DNA from: Corynebacterium kalidii
Lineage (GTDB): Bacteria > Actinomycetota > Actinomycetes > Mycobacteriales > Mycobacteriaceae
NCBI RefSeq assembly: GCF_022869005.1
Contig: NZ_JALIEA010000010.1
Coordinates: 1-64,000 of the forward strand
Direction: 5' to 3'
Length of the DNA stretch: 64,000 bases
The notes under the pieces were generated by a model. That model saw only the letters and a program-made list of their open reading frames with translations, was not told the origin of the DNA and ran no database searches. A program made the translations under genes and the position numbers. Shown here piece after piece: positions 1 through 8,283 of the stretch. Each line of letters starts with the position of its first letter. Position 1 is the stretch's first letter.

Positions 1-76
1 GCAGCGCCGGTCGCTCTGACTCGCATTAATCTACACAGCACCCACCACAGACACAAAACACCAGGTCACACCACCA

Positions 77-1309
77 CTAACCCAACACCAGACCGAAATA
101 CCGTTCCACCCCGCTCCGCGGACCGACCTCGACGGCGCCGCGGGACCGGAGGAACATCGCCACCGCGACGGTCGTCCATGCGATGACGGCGAGAAGACAC
201 CACACCAGGGCCCAGCCCCGGAGGCCGACACCGACCCCGTAGGTGAGCCACCCGGCCAACGCGAGGTTGACCACCAGTACGATACCGGCGACAACCTTGC
301 GACCTGCCTGTTTTTTCGTCACGGTGATGGAAAGCATGCTGGTTGTCGCCGCTATCGTCATCATGGCGTACGAGATCACGACCGCCACGGAGGCGAACCA
401 TCCTGCACCGTCCGTGGGCCGCATCATCTGCATGCCACGGTCCCCTCCCACCGCACCGAGGCCGTGTTCGAGCCCCCACGCCAGGAGGTACACGGCCAGG
501 AACGAGACGGGAACGACCCACGCCCTCCGGAGGACGGCATGTTGCCAGTCCCGCGGGGCGCCACCGTAGACCATCCATATCCCGGCGGCCCGCTCGGCCT
601 GCACCACCCGGACGAATAACGTCGTCCCGGCGAGAACGACCGTCAGGGCGAGCCCTACCAGCGCCGCACCGGCGTCCGACATCGCACGGAGCACCAGCTG
701 GCCCGGCACCATCACCAGGAAGAACCCGACGACCGTACTGGTCGTCCCCGACCGGGCCATACGCTCCATGACCCGTCGGTGTCCGTCGGGGTGCCGCGCG
801 AGCCGGTCCCACGCGTCGTCACCTGCGGACCGTCCCAGACCGTCGACGCCGCCCCGTCGGATCCTGCGGCCGTCCACCAGCACACCGACGACGGCCAGGG
901 TCACGGCGATCACGGCGGGCAGCCACCACCTCGGGCCGTCCTGTACGCCGCGGAGCACCGCGACACCCCACATGGCGGCGACACACACCAGGTAGAGGGC
1001 CGTGCCCGCCACGGTCGAGATCACCAGGTGCGTCCACTGGGCATTCCTGCCCAGTCCCAGCGCACGGAGTTGGGTGACGGGCATCCGGAACACCGGGATG
1101 GCCGCCGCCCCCAGGACACCGAACAGGACCTCCGCGACCGTCAGGCGTGGCCCGCCCATGTCCTCGATGAGAACCATGTAACAGAACATGAGGAGTCCGA
1201 CGGAAATCCACCGGCCGGCGGCTTCGGTCCTGAACTGCGCGATGCACAGGGCACGGTGGGTACGGGCTGAGATTCGCCCCGAGGGTGAGGCGATGACGAC
1301 GTCACTCAT
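77..1309 (-). CDS. ABC transporter permease, third pair of a triple ABC operon
   Basis: This 410-residue integral membrane protein is the last gene of an operon with three ATPase/permease pairs. It has about eight hydrophobic segments spread along its length, in the style of ABC-2 type permeases, and no recognisable soluble domain. ATG 1309 is chosen as the start because it overlaps the stop of the preceding ATPase by 8 bases, which implies translational coupling; the frame continues upstream only as shadow sequence of the ATPase. It should form a transporter with the ATPase at 1302-2186. The substrate is unknown. Regulation is probably by the GntR protein at 6378-6752 through the shared transcript. 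Confidence 0.82.
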   Translation of the reverse strand: MSDVVIASPSGRISARTHRALCIAQFRTEAAGRWISVGLLMFCYMVLIEDMGGPRLTVAEVLFGVLGAAAIPVFRMPVTQLRALGLGRNAQWTHLVISTVAGTALYLVCVAAMWGVAVLRGVQDGPRWWLPAVIAVTLAVVGVLVDGRRIRRGGVDGLGRSAGDDAWDRLARHPDGHRRVMERMARSGTTSTVVGFFLVMVPGQLVLRAMSDAGAALVGLALTVVLAGTTLFVRVVQAERAAGIWMVYGGAPRDWQHAVLRRAWVVPVSFLAVYLLAWGLEHGLGAVGGDRGMQMMRPTDGAGWFASVAVVISYAMMTIAATTSMLSITVTKKQAGRKVVAGIVLVVNLALAGWLTYGVGVGLRGWALVWCLLAVIAWTTVAVAMFLRSRGAVEVGPRSGVERYFGLVLG

Positions 1310-2186
1310 CGCGACGCCCCCGCACCAGTACCGTCTCGGGCAGATCCGCGTACTCGACCCGGACGTCCAGTCCGTCGGCGGCCCGGAAGACGTCCGGCAC
1401 ACCCGACCCGAGGTCCAGGACGACACGGCGGGACCCCGCGACCGCCTCGTCACGCAGGACAGGACACGACACACCCTCGAGGAGCCCGTCGACCGCGCCG
1501 GCCGTCCCGGTCGCCACGACGGTCGACGACAGGAGGTCGTCGACGTCGACGGCCCCGGACGTCCGCCCGTCGTCGATGAGGATCACCGAATCGAGGAGTA
1601 GCGACACGTCCTCCACATGATGCGTGGAGATGACGAAGGCCCGCGCGGCGGCGGTGTCACGGGAGACCTCCTCGAGGAGCTCCCGGTAGAGGATGTCACG
1701 GTTCTGGACGTCGAGCCCCAGGTAGGGCTCGTCCAGCAGTGTCACCTCCGCCCGTGCCGCCAACCCCAGGACCACACCGACGAGCGTCTTGCGCCCACGT
1801 GACAGGTCGTCGAACCGGGCAGCGGGATCGAGGCGGAAGAGGCGCTGCAGACGGTGTGCGTAGTCGCCGTCCCAGTGCGCCCACCGCGCCGCGCCGAGGT
1901 CGAGGAGTGTCCCGACCTTCATCTGTCCGGGATACGGGACATCCGCACCCGCGAGAATGATCCGGTCGAGCACGGGCTGGTTGTCCCGGACCGGCTCACC
2001 GTCCATCGTGACCTCGCCCTCGACCGGGACCTGTCCGGCCAGGGCGCGCAACAGCGTCGTCTTCCCTGCCCCGTTCGGCCCGATGAGCCCGTGGACGTGC
2101 CCGTGCGGGATATCGCAGGTCACGTCGGCGAGCGCCGGGGATGTGCCGTAGGTCTTCCGTACGCCACGGAGTGAGAAGGTGCCCAT
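1302..2186 (-). CDS. ABC transporter ATP-binding protein, third pair
   Basis: A 294-residue nucleotide-binding subunit. It has Walker A GPNGAGKT (residues 36-43), Walker B VTLLDEP (148-154) and the H-loop histidine in STHH (189). The ABC signature reads LSRGR (128-132) instead of LSGGQ, so the usual glutamine is replaced by arginine; the two sister ATPases keep the glutamine. ATG 2186 is chosen because it makes a TGATG overlap with the stop of the upstream permease and begins a normal ABC N-terminus. The protein resembles YtrB-type ATPases that pair with ABC-2 permeases under GntR/YtrA control. What it transports is not visible. Confidence 0.88.
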   Translation of the reverse strand: MGTFSLRGVRKTYGTSPALADVTCDIPHGHVHGLIGPNGAGKTTLLRALAGQVPVEGEVTMDGEPVRDNQPVLDRIILAGADVPYPGQMKVGTLLDLGAARWAHWDGDYAHRLQRLFRLDPAARFDDLSRGRKTLVGVVLGLAARAEVTLLDEPYLGLDVQNRDILYRELLEEVSRDTAAARAFVISTHHVEDVSLLLDSVILIDDGRTSGAVDVDDLLSSTVVATGTAGAVDGLLEGVSCPVLRDEAVAGSRRVVLDLGSGVPDVFRAADGLDVRVEYADLPETVLVRGRRDE

Positions 2187-3349
2187 CACAGTGCTCCCTG
2201 TCGTTGGTAGTAGGTACGTTCGGCCGCCTGGACGAGGCCCGTGGGGCGTGCCCGGTCCCCGCGCAGCAGGGTGTGTGCGGTGTATGCGACGACCGTGGCG
2301 GACACCGCCAGCACCACGACCGCCCCGACGACGGGGCCGGGTCCGCGGAGCGGGTCGGCCGTCCCGACCGTCATGGCCGTCCCGATGACCGGGACGACGG
2401 CGACCATCGACATCAGGACGGTACCGCTGGTCGCGATCAGCGGCACGACGACGATGCAGAGCACGGTGAAGGCGACGGTCAGAAGGACCTGTCCGACAGG
2501 CATCTGTGCCGGTGGACGCACTCCGCCGACGAGGCCTGTCGATGTCGCCAACGCGACCAGGGCAACCAGAGACAGGACGGCCACCGCCGAGGCCACGTAC
2601 GCGTGCCTGAGCCAGCGGCGCACCGGTATCCCCATGACCGTCCAGCCACGCAGACCACCGGCCAGGACGCCCGCGACAGTGGGGAAGAGAACCACCGTCA
2701 GCGGCATCGACGACGCCAGGTCCAACGGACCGTCGTCCGCCGTGCCGACAGTCATCCGGACCAGGGAGAATCCCCCGGCGAACAGGGCGACGGCCGCCAG
2801 CGACGCCGCCCCGACCGGGAGGTACACCAGCCGCCACGGCAGCGGTCCCGGGACGGACGGCAGACGGCCGACCAGCGTCGCCCACCCACCGCCGGCCCGC
2901 CGGGACGCCGCCGGGACACGGCGGTCACCCCGGACCGTCCTGCGCGCCGACACGCACTGCTGCACGGCGACCGCGAGGGCGCCGAGGAGGAACCCGGTGT
3001 AGGCCCGCCATCCGGCGGACGCGACGGCCCCCACCGCGCAGAACAGGGCCGCGCCCACCAGGACCGCAGCGGCGGCGTCCCTCGTCCAGTACCGCAGCGG
3101 CAGTCCGAACGCACGGTAACGGCCGCTCTCCGGGACCATGACCCACATCGCCAGCCCACTGAGCAGCGCGACCCACGGGACGCCCCGGTACCCGTCGCCG
3201 TCGCCGTCGCCGCCGAAGGACAGCATCGCCCAGACCACGAGGAGGAGCGGCACCACCAGCAGGTGCTCGACCCGGGGGTACATCTGCAGCCGCAGGCGGA
3301 GGCGGGACGGGTGGACGGATACGCCGGGTGCGCCACGTGCGCCGCTCAT
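2186..3349 (-). CDS. ABC transporter permease, second pair
   Basis: A 387-residue polytopic membrane protein with alternating hydrophobic segments from about residue 28 to the C-terminus. It lies between two ATPase genes and overlaps both: ATGA with the upstream ATPase (3346-3349) and TGATG with the downstream one (2186). Such tight coupling suggests stoichiometric synthesis of all operon products. It has the same architecture as the permeases at 77-1309 and 4301-5470, so the three are probably ancient duplicates, although residue identity among them looks low by eye. No substrate-binding protein gene is nearby, which favours export or membrane-stress functions over import. That last point is inference. 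Confidence 0.84.
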   Translation of the reverse strand: MSGARGAPGVSVHPSRLRLRLQMYPRVEHLLVVPLLLVVWAMLSFGGDGDGDGYRGVPWVALLSGLAMWVMVPESGRYRAFGLPLRYWTRDAAAAVLVGAALFCAVGAVASAGWRAYTGFLLGALAVAVQQCVSARRTVRGDRRVPAASRRAGGGWATLVGRLPSVPGPLPWRLVYLPVGAASLAAVALFAGGFSLVRMTVGTADDGPLDLASSMPLTVVLFPTVAGVLAGGLRGWTVMGIPVRRWLRHAYVASAVAVLSLVALVALATSTGLVGGVRPPAQMPVGQVLLTVAFTVLCIVVVPLIATSGTVLMSMVAVVPVIGTAMTVGTADPLRGPGPVVGAVVVLAVSATVVAYTAHTLLRGDRARPTGLVQAAERTYYQRQGAL

Positions 3350-4257
3350 GGTTCCGGCTCCCCGGTCAACGCCAGCACGGCGTCCTCGGTGCCCAGTCGT
3401 TCCCTGGTCACACCGGGCCAGTCGGGCAACACCCCGCCGTCGAGGTCGACGTCCACCGACATGCTGCCGGCGACGTCACGCATGGCGGTCGGCCGTGCCC
3501 CCGGCAGGTTCCTCACCTCGTCCAGGACGGCGGTCATCCTCGCGGTGCTGCCGGTGAGACGGACGACGCGCTCCCCGAGCTCGGCCCCGTCGATGTCGTG
3601 GCTGAGGGATCCCTGAGCGCCGAGGACGAGCAACCGGTCGACGACCCGTCCGGCGTCCGCGAGCTGGTGCGTGGACAGCACGATACAGCGTGGGTCGTCC
3701 TCCCGGGCGTCGGCGAGCACCTCGTAGAACAGTCGGCGGTTCTGGACGTCCAGGCCGGAGTACGGCTCGTCCAGCAGGGTCAACGGTGCGCGGGACGCCA
3801 GGCCGACGACGATGCCCACCATGGAGCGCTGTCCCGTCGACAGGGCCGACATCCGGGCGAAGCGGCGGAGCCCGAAGCGCCCGGTCAGGTCGTCGGCCAT
3901 CCCCTGGTCCCAGTACGGGTACCGCGCGCCGGCGACCGAGAGCACCGTGGCGACGGACCACTGCGGCGGGTAGAGGACGTCGACCCCGGTGAAGCACACC
4001 CGGTTCATGACCGCGGCGTTCTCGAACGGTGTCCCGCCGGCGACGGTGACCGTCCCCCCGGTGGCACGGAGCTGGCCGGCGAGGATGCCCATGAGCGTCG
4101 TCTTGCCGACGCCGTTGCGTCCGACGAGCCCGACGGTGCCGTGACGCGGCAGGTCGACGGTGAGTCCCCGGAGGACGTGCCTGTCGCCGAAGGAGCGGTG
4201 GAGGTCCTCCACGCGGACCAACGGGTCCGGCAGGGTGGTGTGCTGTGGTGAATGCAT
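3346..4257 (-). CDS. ABC transporter ATP-binding protein, second pair
   Basis: A 303-residue ATPase with Walker A GRNGVGKT (residues 46-53), signature LSTGQ (139-143), Walker B LTLLDEP (159-165) and a switch histidine in STHQ (197). The family's second histidine is replaced by Gln. ATG 4257 follows a 43-base gap from the preceding permease and has the GGAGAAAG-like ribosome site expected on the minus strand just upstream. It pairs with the permease at 2186-3349 through an ATGA overlap. Identification as an ABC ATPase is firm; the physiological role is not known. Confidence 0.9.
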   Translation of the reverse strand: MHSPQHTTLPDPLVRVEDLHRSFGDRHVLRGLTVDLPRHGTVGLVGRNGVGKTTLMGILAGQLRATGGTVTVAGGTPFENAAVMNRVCFTGVDVLYPPQWSVATVLSVAGARYPYWDQGMADDLTGRFGLRRFARMSALSTGQRSMVGIVVGLASRAPLTLLDEPYSGLDVQNRRLFYEVLADAREDDPRCIVLSTHQLADAGRVVDRLLVLGAQGSLSHDIDGAELGERVVRLTGSTARMTAVLDEVRNLPGARPTAMRDVAGSMSVDVDLDGGVLPDWPGVTRERLGTEDAVLALTGEPEP

Positions 4258-4300
4258 GGTGCTTTCTCCTTGTCTGGTGCCGGGAGGCGGGGTGCCGGTG

Positions 4301-5470
4301 TCAGGTGGGACGCGCCCGTCGTCCGCCGATGATGCTGGTCATGGTCCAGTCGGGCTGGCCGAGGAGTGCCCGCCGGACGGCGTACCGGGACAGTCCGTAG
4401 GCGACCAGTGCGCTGACCGGGACGGCGACGACGCTCGGCCAGGGGGCCCACGCGGTGGTGACCCCGAAGACGGCGACCGCGACCGTCGCCACCACGTTGA
4501 CGAAGATCAGCCACATGACCGCCGTCCCCCAGTCCTCGTAGGAGACGCTGACGGCGAAGGCCCCGCCGGTCACCGCCATGAACACCACGACGACGAGATA
4601 CAGCGGCAGGAGGGACGTCGTGGAGGGCTGCCCGGACCCCGTGCCACCGACGAACGTGCCGAGGGGCAGTCCGCCCGTCACCGACACCTGGAATACGGTG
4701 GCGACGACACCCACCACGGCCTGCGGCACCGCGACAGCCACGAGGGTGTGGCCGACCCATGCACGACGCGTCATCCCCACCGCGGCCGCGGTGCTGCGGC
4801 TCGCGGCGACGACGGGCGCCGTCACCAGGGCCGCGACCAGGAATGCCCCGGTCACCGACTGACTGTCGCCCCGGTCGAACAGGATCCAGACGACGAACAC
4901 GGCCACCGTCGCCAGCGCGGTCGTCCCCACCGGCTGGTAGACCGTCCGCCAGGAGACGGGCCCGCGTCGGGCGAGGAAGACGCGGTGATGCACGGGGGTA
5001 CCGGCGTAGCGGTACCCGGTGCCGACGACACGTCCGGACAGGACGTGGCGGTGGTGGTGAAGGATCGCGGCGCCGGTCAGGACGATCGCCGCCGCGGGCA
5101 GGAGCGGCACCCATCCGGGCACCCCGGCCGACATGTCCGTCGGACGGGCCACCGCCCACACCGGCCAGGCCAGGTGGATGACCGCCACGAGGGCGACCAG
5201 CAGGCCATGGTCGAGGAGCCACCCGCGCACGGGCAGCCCCACCACCCGGTAGCGTGCCGGGCCCGGCACCAGCAGCAACACCGACAGGGCCGGGAAGAGG
5301 ATCCCGCCGGTCACCGCGGGCCACGGTTCCCACCCCGGGGTGAACTGCACCAGCGTGGACGTGGTGAAGAACGCCATGACCCCGACGAGGAGCAGGAGGA
5401 CCAGCGTGGAATCCGGCCGACGGTCGGCGCGTAGGCGCTGCCACGGGGTGCGCATCGTCGTGGTGGTCAC
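4301..5470 (-). CDS. ABC transporter permease, first pair
   Basis: A 389-residue integral membrane protein with a short charged N-terminus followed by about eight to ten hydrophobic segments. Its start overlaps the stop of the first ATPase by ATGA (5467-5470). The 43-base spacer to the next ATPase is the only gap in the six-gene ABC array. Like its two paralogues it has no extracellular domain of note and no lipoprotein partner. It is assigned as permease from its membrane profile and its position between ATPase genes; no family-specific motif could be recognised by eye. Confidence 0.84.
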   Translation of the reverse strand: MTTTTMRTPWQRLRADRRPDSTLVLLLLVGVMAFFTTSTLVQFTPGWEPWPAVTGGILFPALSVLLLVPGPARYRVVGLPVRGWLLDHGLLVALVAVIHLAWPVWAVARPTDMSAGVPGWVPLLPAAAIVLTGAAILHHHRHVLSGRVVGTGYRYAGTPVHHRVFLARRGPVSWRTVYQPVGTTALATVAVFVVWILFDRGDSQSVTGAFLVAALVTAPVVAASRSTAAAVGMTRRAWVGHTLVAVAVPQAVVGVVATVFQVSVTGGLPLGTFVGGTGSGQPSTTSLLPLYLVVVVFMAVTGGAFAVSVSYEDWGTAVMWLIFVNVVATVAVAVFGVTTAWAPWPSVVAVPVSALVAYGLSRYAVRRALLGQPDWTMTSIIGGRRARPT

Positions 5471-6381
5471 GACCGCTCACCTCCCGTCAGCTGGAGCACG
5501 GCCTCCTCCAGGTCGACCGGCTCGGCGGCGAGGTCGGAGAGGTACGGCCGGGCGGCGCCACCGCCGGCACGGTCGCTCCCCAGGTCGACGACCGCCCGGC
5601 TCGCCCCCGCCATGTCCCGTCGTTCGAGGACGGTGAGTCCCGGCGCGTCGGCGACCAGGGCGTCGACACGTGCTTCGGATCCGGTGACCCGGTAGAAGCG
5701 CCCGGACAGGTCCTCGGCGTCGATGTCGTGGACCAGCTGTCCCCGCTCGAGCACCAGCACCCGGTCGACGATGCGTTCCAGGTCCGGCAGGTGGTGTGTC
5801 GAGACCACCACGAGGCGGGGGTCGGCCTCCACGGAGTCCATCAGTTCGCGGTAGAACAGGCGGCGGGTCTGGGCGTCGAGGCCCACGTAGGGTTCGTCGA
5901 ACAACGTGACCGGTGTGTGGGAGGCCAGTCCGACGACGATACCGACCGCGGTGCGCTGGCCCCGGGACAGCACCCCGTAGGTGGAGGTCGGCGCCAGTCC
6001 GAAGGCCTCACACAGTCGTTCCGCCTCGGCGGCGTCCCAGCGCGGGTACCGCCGGGCGAAGAGGTCCAGGATCCCGGTGACCGTCCAGGACGGCGCGTAG
6101 TCGATGTCGACCCCGGTGAAGCTGGTGTCCGACAGGACGACGGGGTCGTCGAAGGCGTCGCGTCCGCCGCTGCGGACGGTGCCGGCGGACGGCTTGAGCT
6201 GTCCGGCGAGCATGCCGAGCAGGGTGGTCTTCCCCGCCCCGTTGCGCCCGACGAGTCCGACGACGCCGTCGTCGAGCTCCAGGGTGAGCGGCCCCACCAC
6301 CGACGGTGCCGGCCGGGTGCCGCGCGCCCCGCCGGTGGCCCAGGGGTAGGACATCTCCGCGTCCACGAGTGTGATGGTCAT
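5467..6381 (-). CDS. ABC transporter ATP-binding protein, first pair
   Basis: A 304-residue ATPase with Walker A GRNGAGKT (residues 45-52), signature LSRGQ (138-142), Walker B VTLFDEP (158-164) and H-loop STHH (196). It is the first ATPase after the regulator gene and overlaps it by ATGA (6378-6381), which fixes ATG 6381 as the start. The frame continues upstream within the regulator, but that extension encodes only Arg/Pro-rich shadow sequence. An insertion of about 15 residues between the first beta strand and Walker A is longer than in the two sister proteins. Its partner is the permease at 4301-5470. Confidence 0.9.
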   Translation of the reverse strand: MTITLVDAEMSYPWATGGARGTRPAPSVVGPLTLELDDGVVGLVGRNGAGKTTLLGMLAGQLKPSAGTVRSGGRDAFDDPVVLSDTSFTGVDIDYAPSWTVTGILDLFARRYPRWDAAEAERLCEAFGLAPTSTYGVLSRGQRTAVGIVVGLASHTPVTLFDEPYVGLDAQTRRLFYRELMDSVEADPRLVVVSTHHLPDLERIVDRVLVLERGQLVHDIDAEDLSGRFYRVTGSEARVDALVADAPGLTVLERRDMAGASRAVVDLGSDRAGGGAARPYLSDLAAEPVDLEEAVLQLTGGERS

Positions 6382-6752
6382 GAGTACAGTCCTCTGCTTT
6401 CTGCGACCTGGTCGACCAACCGGTGGACCTCGTCGCGGGGCAGGTCGAGTTTGATCGCCTCGTCCACGAGTGGCACGAGGAAGTCCGCGGCGAAGGCGTC
6501 CCGACGTCGTGCGGTGATCCGCGCCCGGGCCCCGTCGTCGACGAACATGCCCAGGCCGCGTCGCTTGACCAGCACCCCGCGCTCGACGAGCAGGGTCAGT
6601 CCCTTCCGCGCGGTGGCGGGGTTGATGCCGTGGAAGGCGGCGAGTTCGTTGGTGGAGGGGGCCCGGTCGCCCTCGTGGAGGGAGCCGTCGACGACGGAGT
6701 CCTCGACGAGTTCGGCGATCTGCCGGAACAGGGGCGACGTCGTCTCGTCCAC
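6378..6752 (-). CDS. GntR family (YtrA subfamily) transcriptional regulator
   Basis: A 124-residue regulator with an N-terminal winged helix (NELAAFHGINPATARKGLT at about residues 35-53) and a short C-terminal helical dimerisation tail, the size typical of the YtrA subfamily. YtrA repressors normally sit at the head of ABC-transporter operons, as here. GTG 6752 is chosen because a GGAAGGAG ribosome site lies 7 bases upstream; longer in-frame starts run across the operator. The perfect palindrome at 6784-6807 lies just upstream, so autorepression of the whole seven-gene operon is likely. The inducer is unknown; in other bacteria such operons respond to cell-wall-active compounds. Confidence 0.88.
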   Translation of the reverse strand: MDETTSPLFRQIAELVEDSVVDGSLHEGDRAPSTNELAAFHGINPATARKGLTLLVERGVLVKRRGLGMFVDDGARARITARRRDAFAADFLVPLVDEAIKLDLPRDEVHRLVDQVAESRGLYS

Positions 6753-6783
6753 GACCGGTCTCCTTCCCTGCCACCGCCACGTT

Positions 6784-6807
6784 GGTTGGTTACTACAGTA
6801 ACCAACC
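6784..6807. promoter_or_regulatory. Palindromic operator, probably for the YtrA-type repressor
   Basis: Perfect inverted repeat GGTTGGTTACT / AGTAACCAACC with a 2-base AC spacer, 32 bases upstream of the regulator's GTG start. It is the only strong symmetric site between the ABC operon and the NYN gene. Length and symmetry fit a dimeric GntR/YtrA site. It could also affect the divergent gene at 6951. Confidence 0.75.
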
Positions 6808-6950
6808 ATCGCACAGGGCGGCGTTTCTGACAAGGGCGACCGGCACCTCGCCCGTACGACCACCGAATGACCAGCACACCTCCCCACGCGCCGCACACCT
6901 GATGCACACTGGGGAGACCAAACGACAGAACTTTAGTGAGGACCCTTCCG

Positions 6951-8213
6951 ATGCTCGAACGCACCCTGATCTACGTCGACACCTCTTACCTGCTCGCCAG
7001 CTTCTACAACGCCTGGGAGACCGGCGCCCGCGCACAGCTCGAGATCGACCTCCCGGAAGTCGTGAACGTCCTGGAGTCGCGCGTGGTCGACCAGCTACGA
7101 CAACCGGTCTACCGCCAGAACTGGTACGACGGGCTCCCCGACTCCGGGCCGCACCGGTACCAGCGTGCCCTCCGCTCCTGCAACGGCGTCCAGCTACGCA
7201 CGGGCCAGCTCATCGAATGGGGCGACCGCCGCACCCAGAAGGCGGTCGACACCCGGCTCGTCGCCGACATGGTCATCAGCGCCCTGTCCCGGGAGGTCAC
7301 CGACATCGTCCTGGTCTCCGGCGACGCCGACATGCTCCCCGGTGTCGAGGAGGCCGTCTCCCGGGGCGTCCGGGTGCACCTGTACGGCTTCGGGTGGGAC
7401 TCGATGTCCGCCAACCTGCGCTACTCCTGCGACTCCACCACGATCCTCGACCCGCGCGAGGACTTCGCCGACTGCATGCGGCTGCAGGTTCTCGAGGGCC
7501 CGTTGAAGACCGGGGCCGCCGGTGCCCAGCACAAACCCATCGGCGACGCCGAACCTGTCGAGGACCTCTCCGGGACGTGCGCCGTCCCGGACGTCCGCCG
7601 TCGACCTGCCGCCCAGTCCACGGAGGAGGAAACGGAGGACACCGGCGACGCCGGCGACACCACCACCGGCACCGGCGACGTCGGCGACCCCGGCAACGCG
7701 ACCGAGACCGACACGACAGCCGGTGACACACCGACACCCGCCTCGATGCCGGCCCGCGTCACCGACCCGTCGCCGGGCGCCGTCTCCCACGAGAACCCCG
7801 TCTCGTCCGACGACGGTGACGGTGAGGGTGACGACGGTGACGGCGGAGCAGCCACCCCCTCACCCGCCGACCTCGCCGGCTCCCGTCCCACCCCGGCGAT
7901 GATGGCGCCGCGCCGTCGTCTCCGCAGCCGGTACGTCCCGCTGCCGACCGAGGTGTGGCAGTCCGGCGGCCAGCAGAACCCCTTCGACATCGGCGAGCAG
8001 TACGCCGTCTGGTGGTTCCAGAACGCCGCCACCACCGAACAGCAGGACGGCGCCCACGTGCTCAGCGGTGGCGGCCTGCCGCCCGAGGTCGACCGTCCCC
8101 TGCTCCAGTTCGCCTGCGAGACGCTCCACGAGTACACGCTGACGGAGTACCAGCGCGTCAACCTCCGCGACGGGTTCCACTCCGGGATCCGGGGCATCCT
8201 GCTCAACCGGTGA
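6951..8213 (+). CDS. NYN domain (PIN-like nuclease) protein with acidic linker
   Basis: A 420-residue protein. Residues about 1-180 form an NYN/LabA-type PIN-like fold: IYVDTSYLL near the N-terminus, a KAVDTRLVADMV helix and the SGDADMLPGVEEAV strand-helix supply the conserved acidic residues expected to bind Mg2+. This suggests RNA cleavage, unproven here. Residues about 220-290 form a low-complexity linker rich in Gly, Asp, Glu and Thr. The last ~100 residues form a separate compact domain that I do not recognise. ATG 6951 is preferred over GTG 6936 because a GAGGA site lies 9 bases upstream of it. It is transcribed away from the ABC operon. Confidence 0.82.
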   Translation: MLERTLIYVDTSYLLASFYNAWETGARAQLEIDLPEVVNVLESRVVDQLRQPVYRQNWYDGLPDSGPHRYQRALRSCNGVQLRTGQLIEWGDRRTQKAVDTRLVADMVISALSREVTDIVLVSGDADMLPGVEEAVSRGVRVHLYGFGWDSMSANLRYSCDSTTILDPREDFADCMRLQVLEGPLKTGAAGAQHKPIGDAEPVEDLSGTCAVPDVRRRPAAQSTEEETEDTGDAGDTTTGTGDVGDPGNATETDTTAGDTPTPASMPARVTDPSPGAVSHENPVSSDDGDGEGDDGDGGAATPSPADLAGSRPTPAMMAPRRRLRSRYVPLPTEVWQSGGQQNPFDIGEQYAVWWFQNAATTEQQDGAHVLSGGGLPPEVDRPLLQFACETLHEYTLTEYQRVNLRDGFHSGIRGILLNR

Positions 8214-8283
8214 CGGTGACCGGCCGGCAGCCACCCGGTCACCGGTCACCCGGTCATGGCGCCGACTGTGAGAAAATGCCGTC

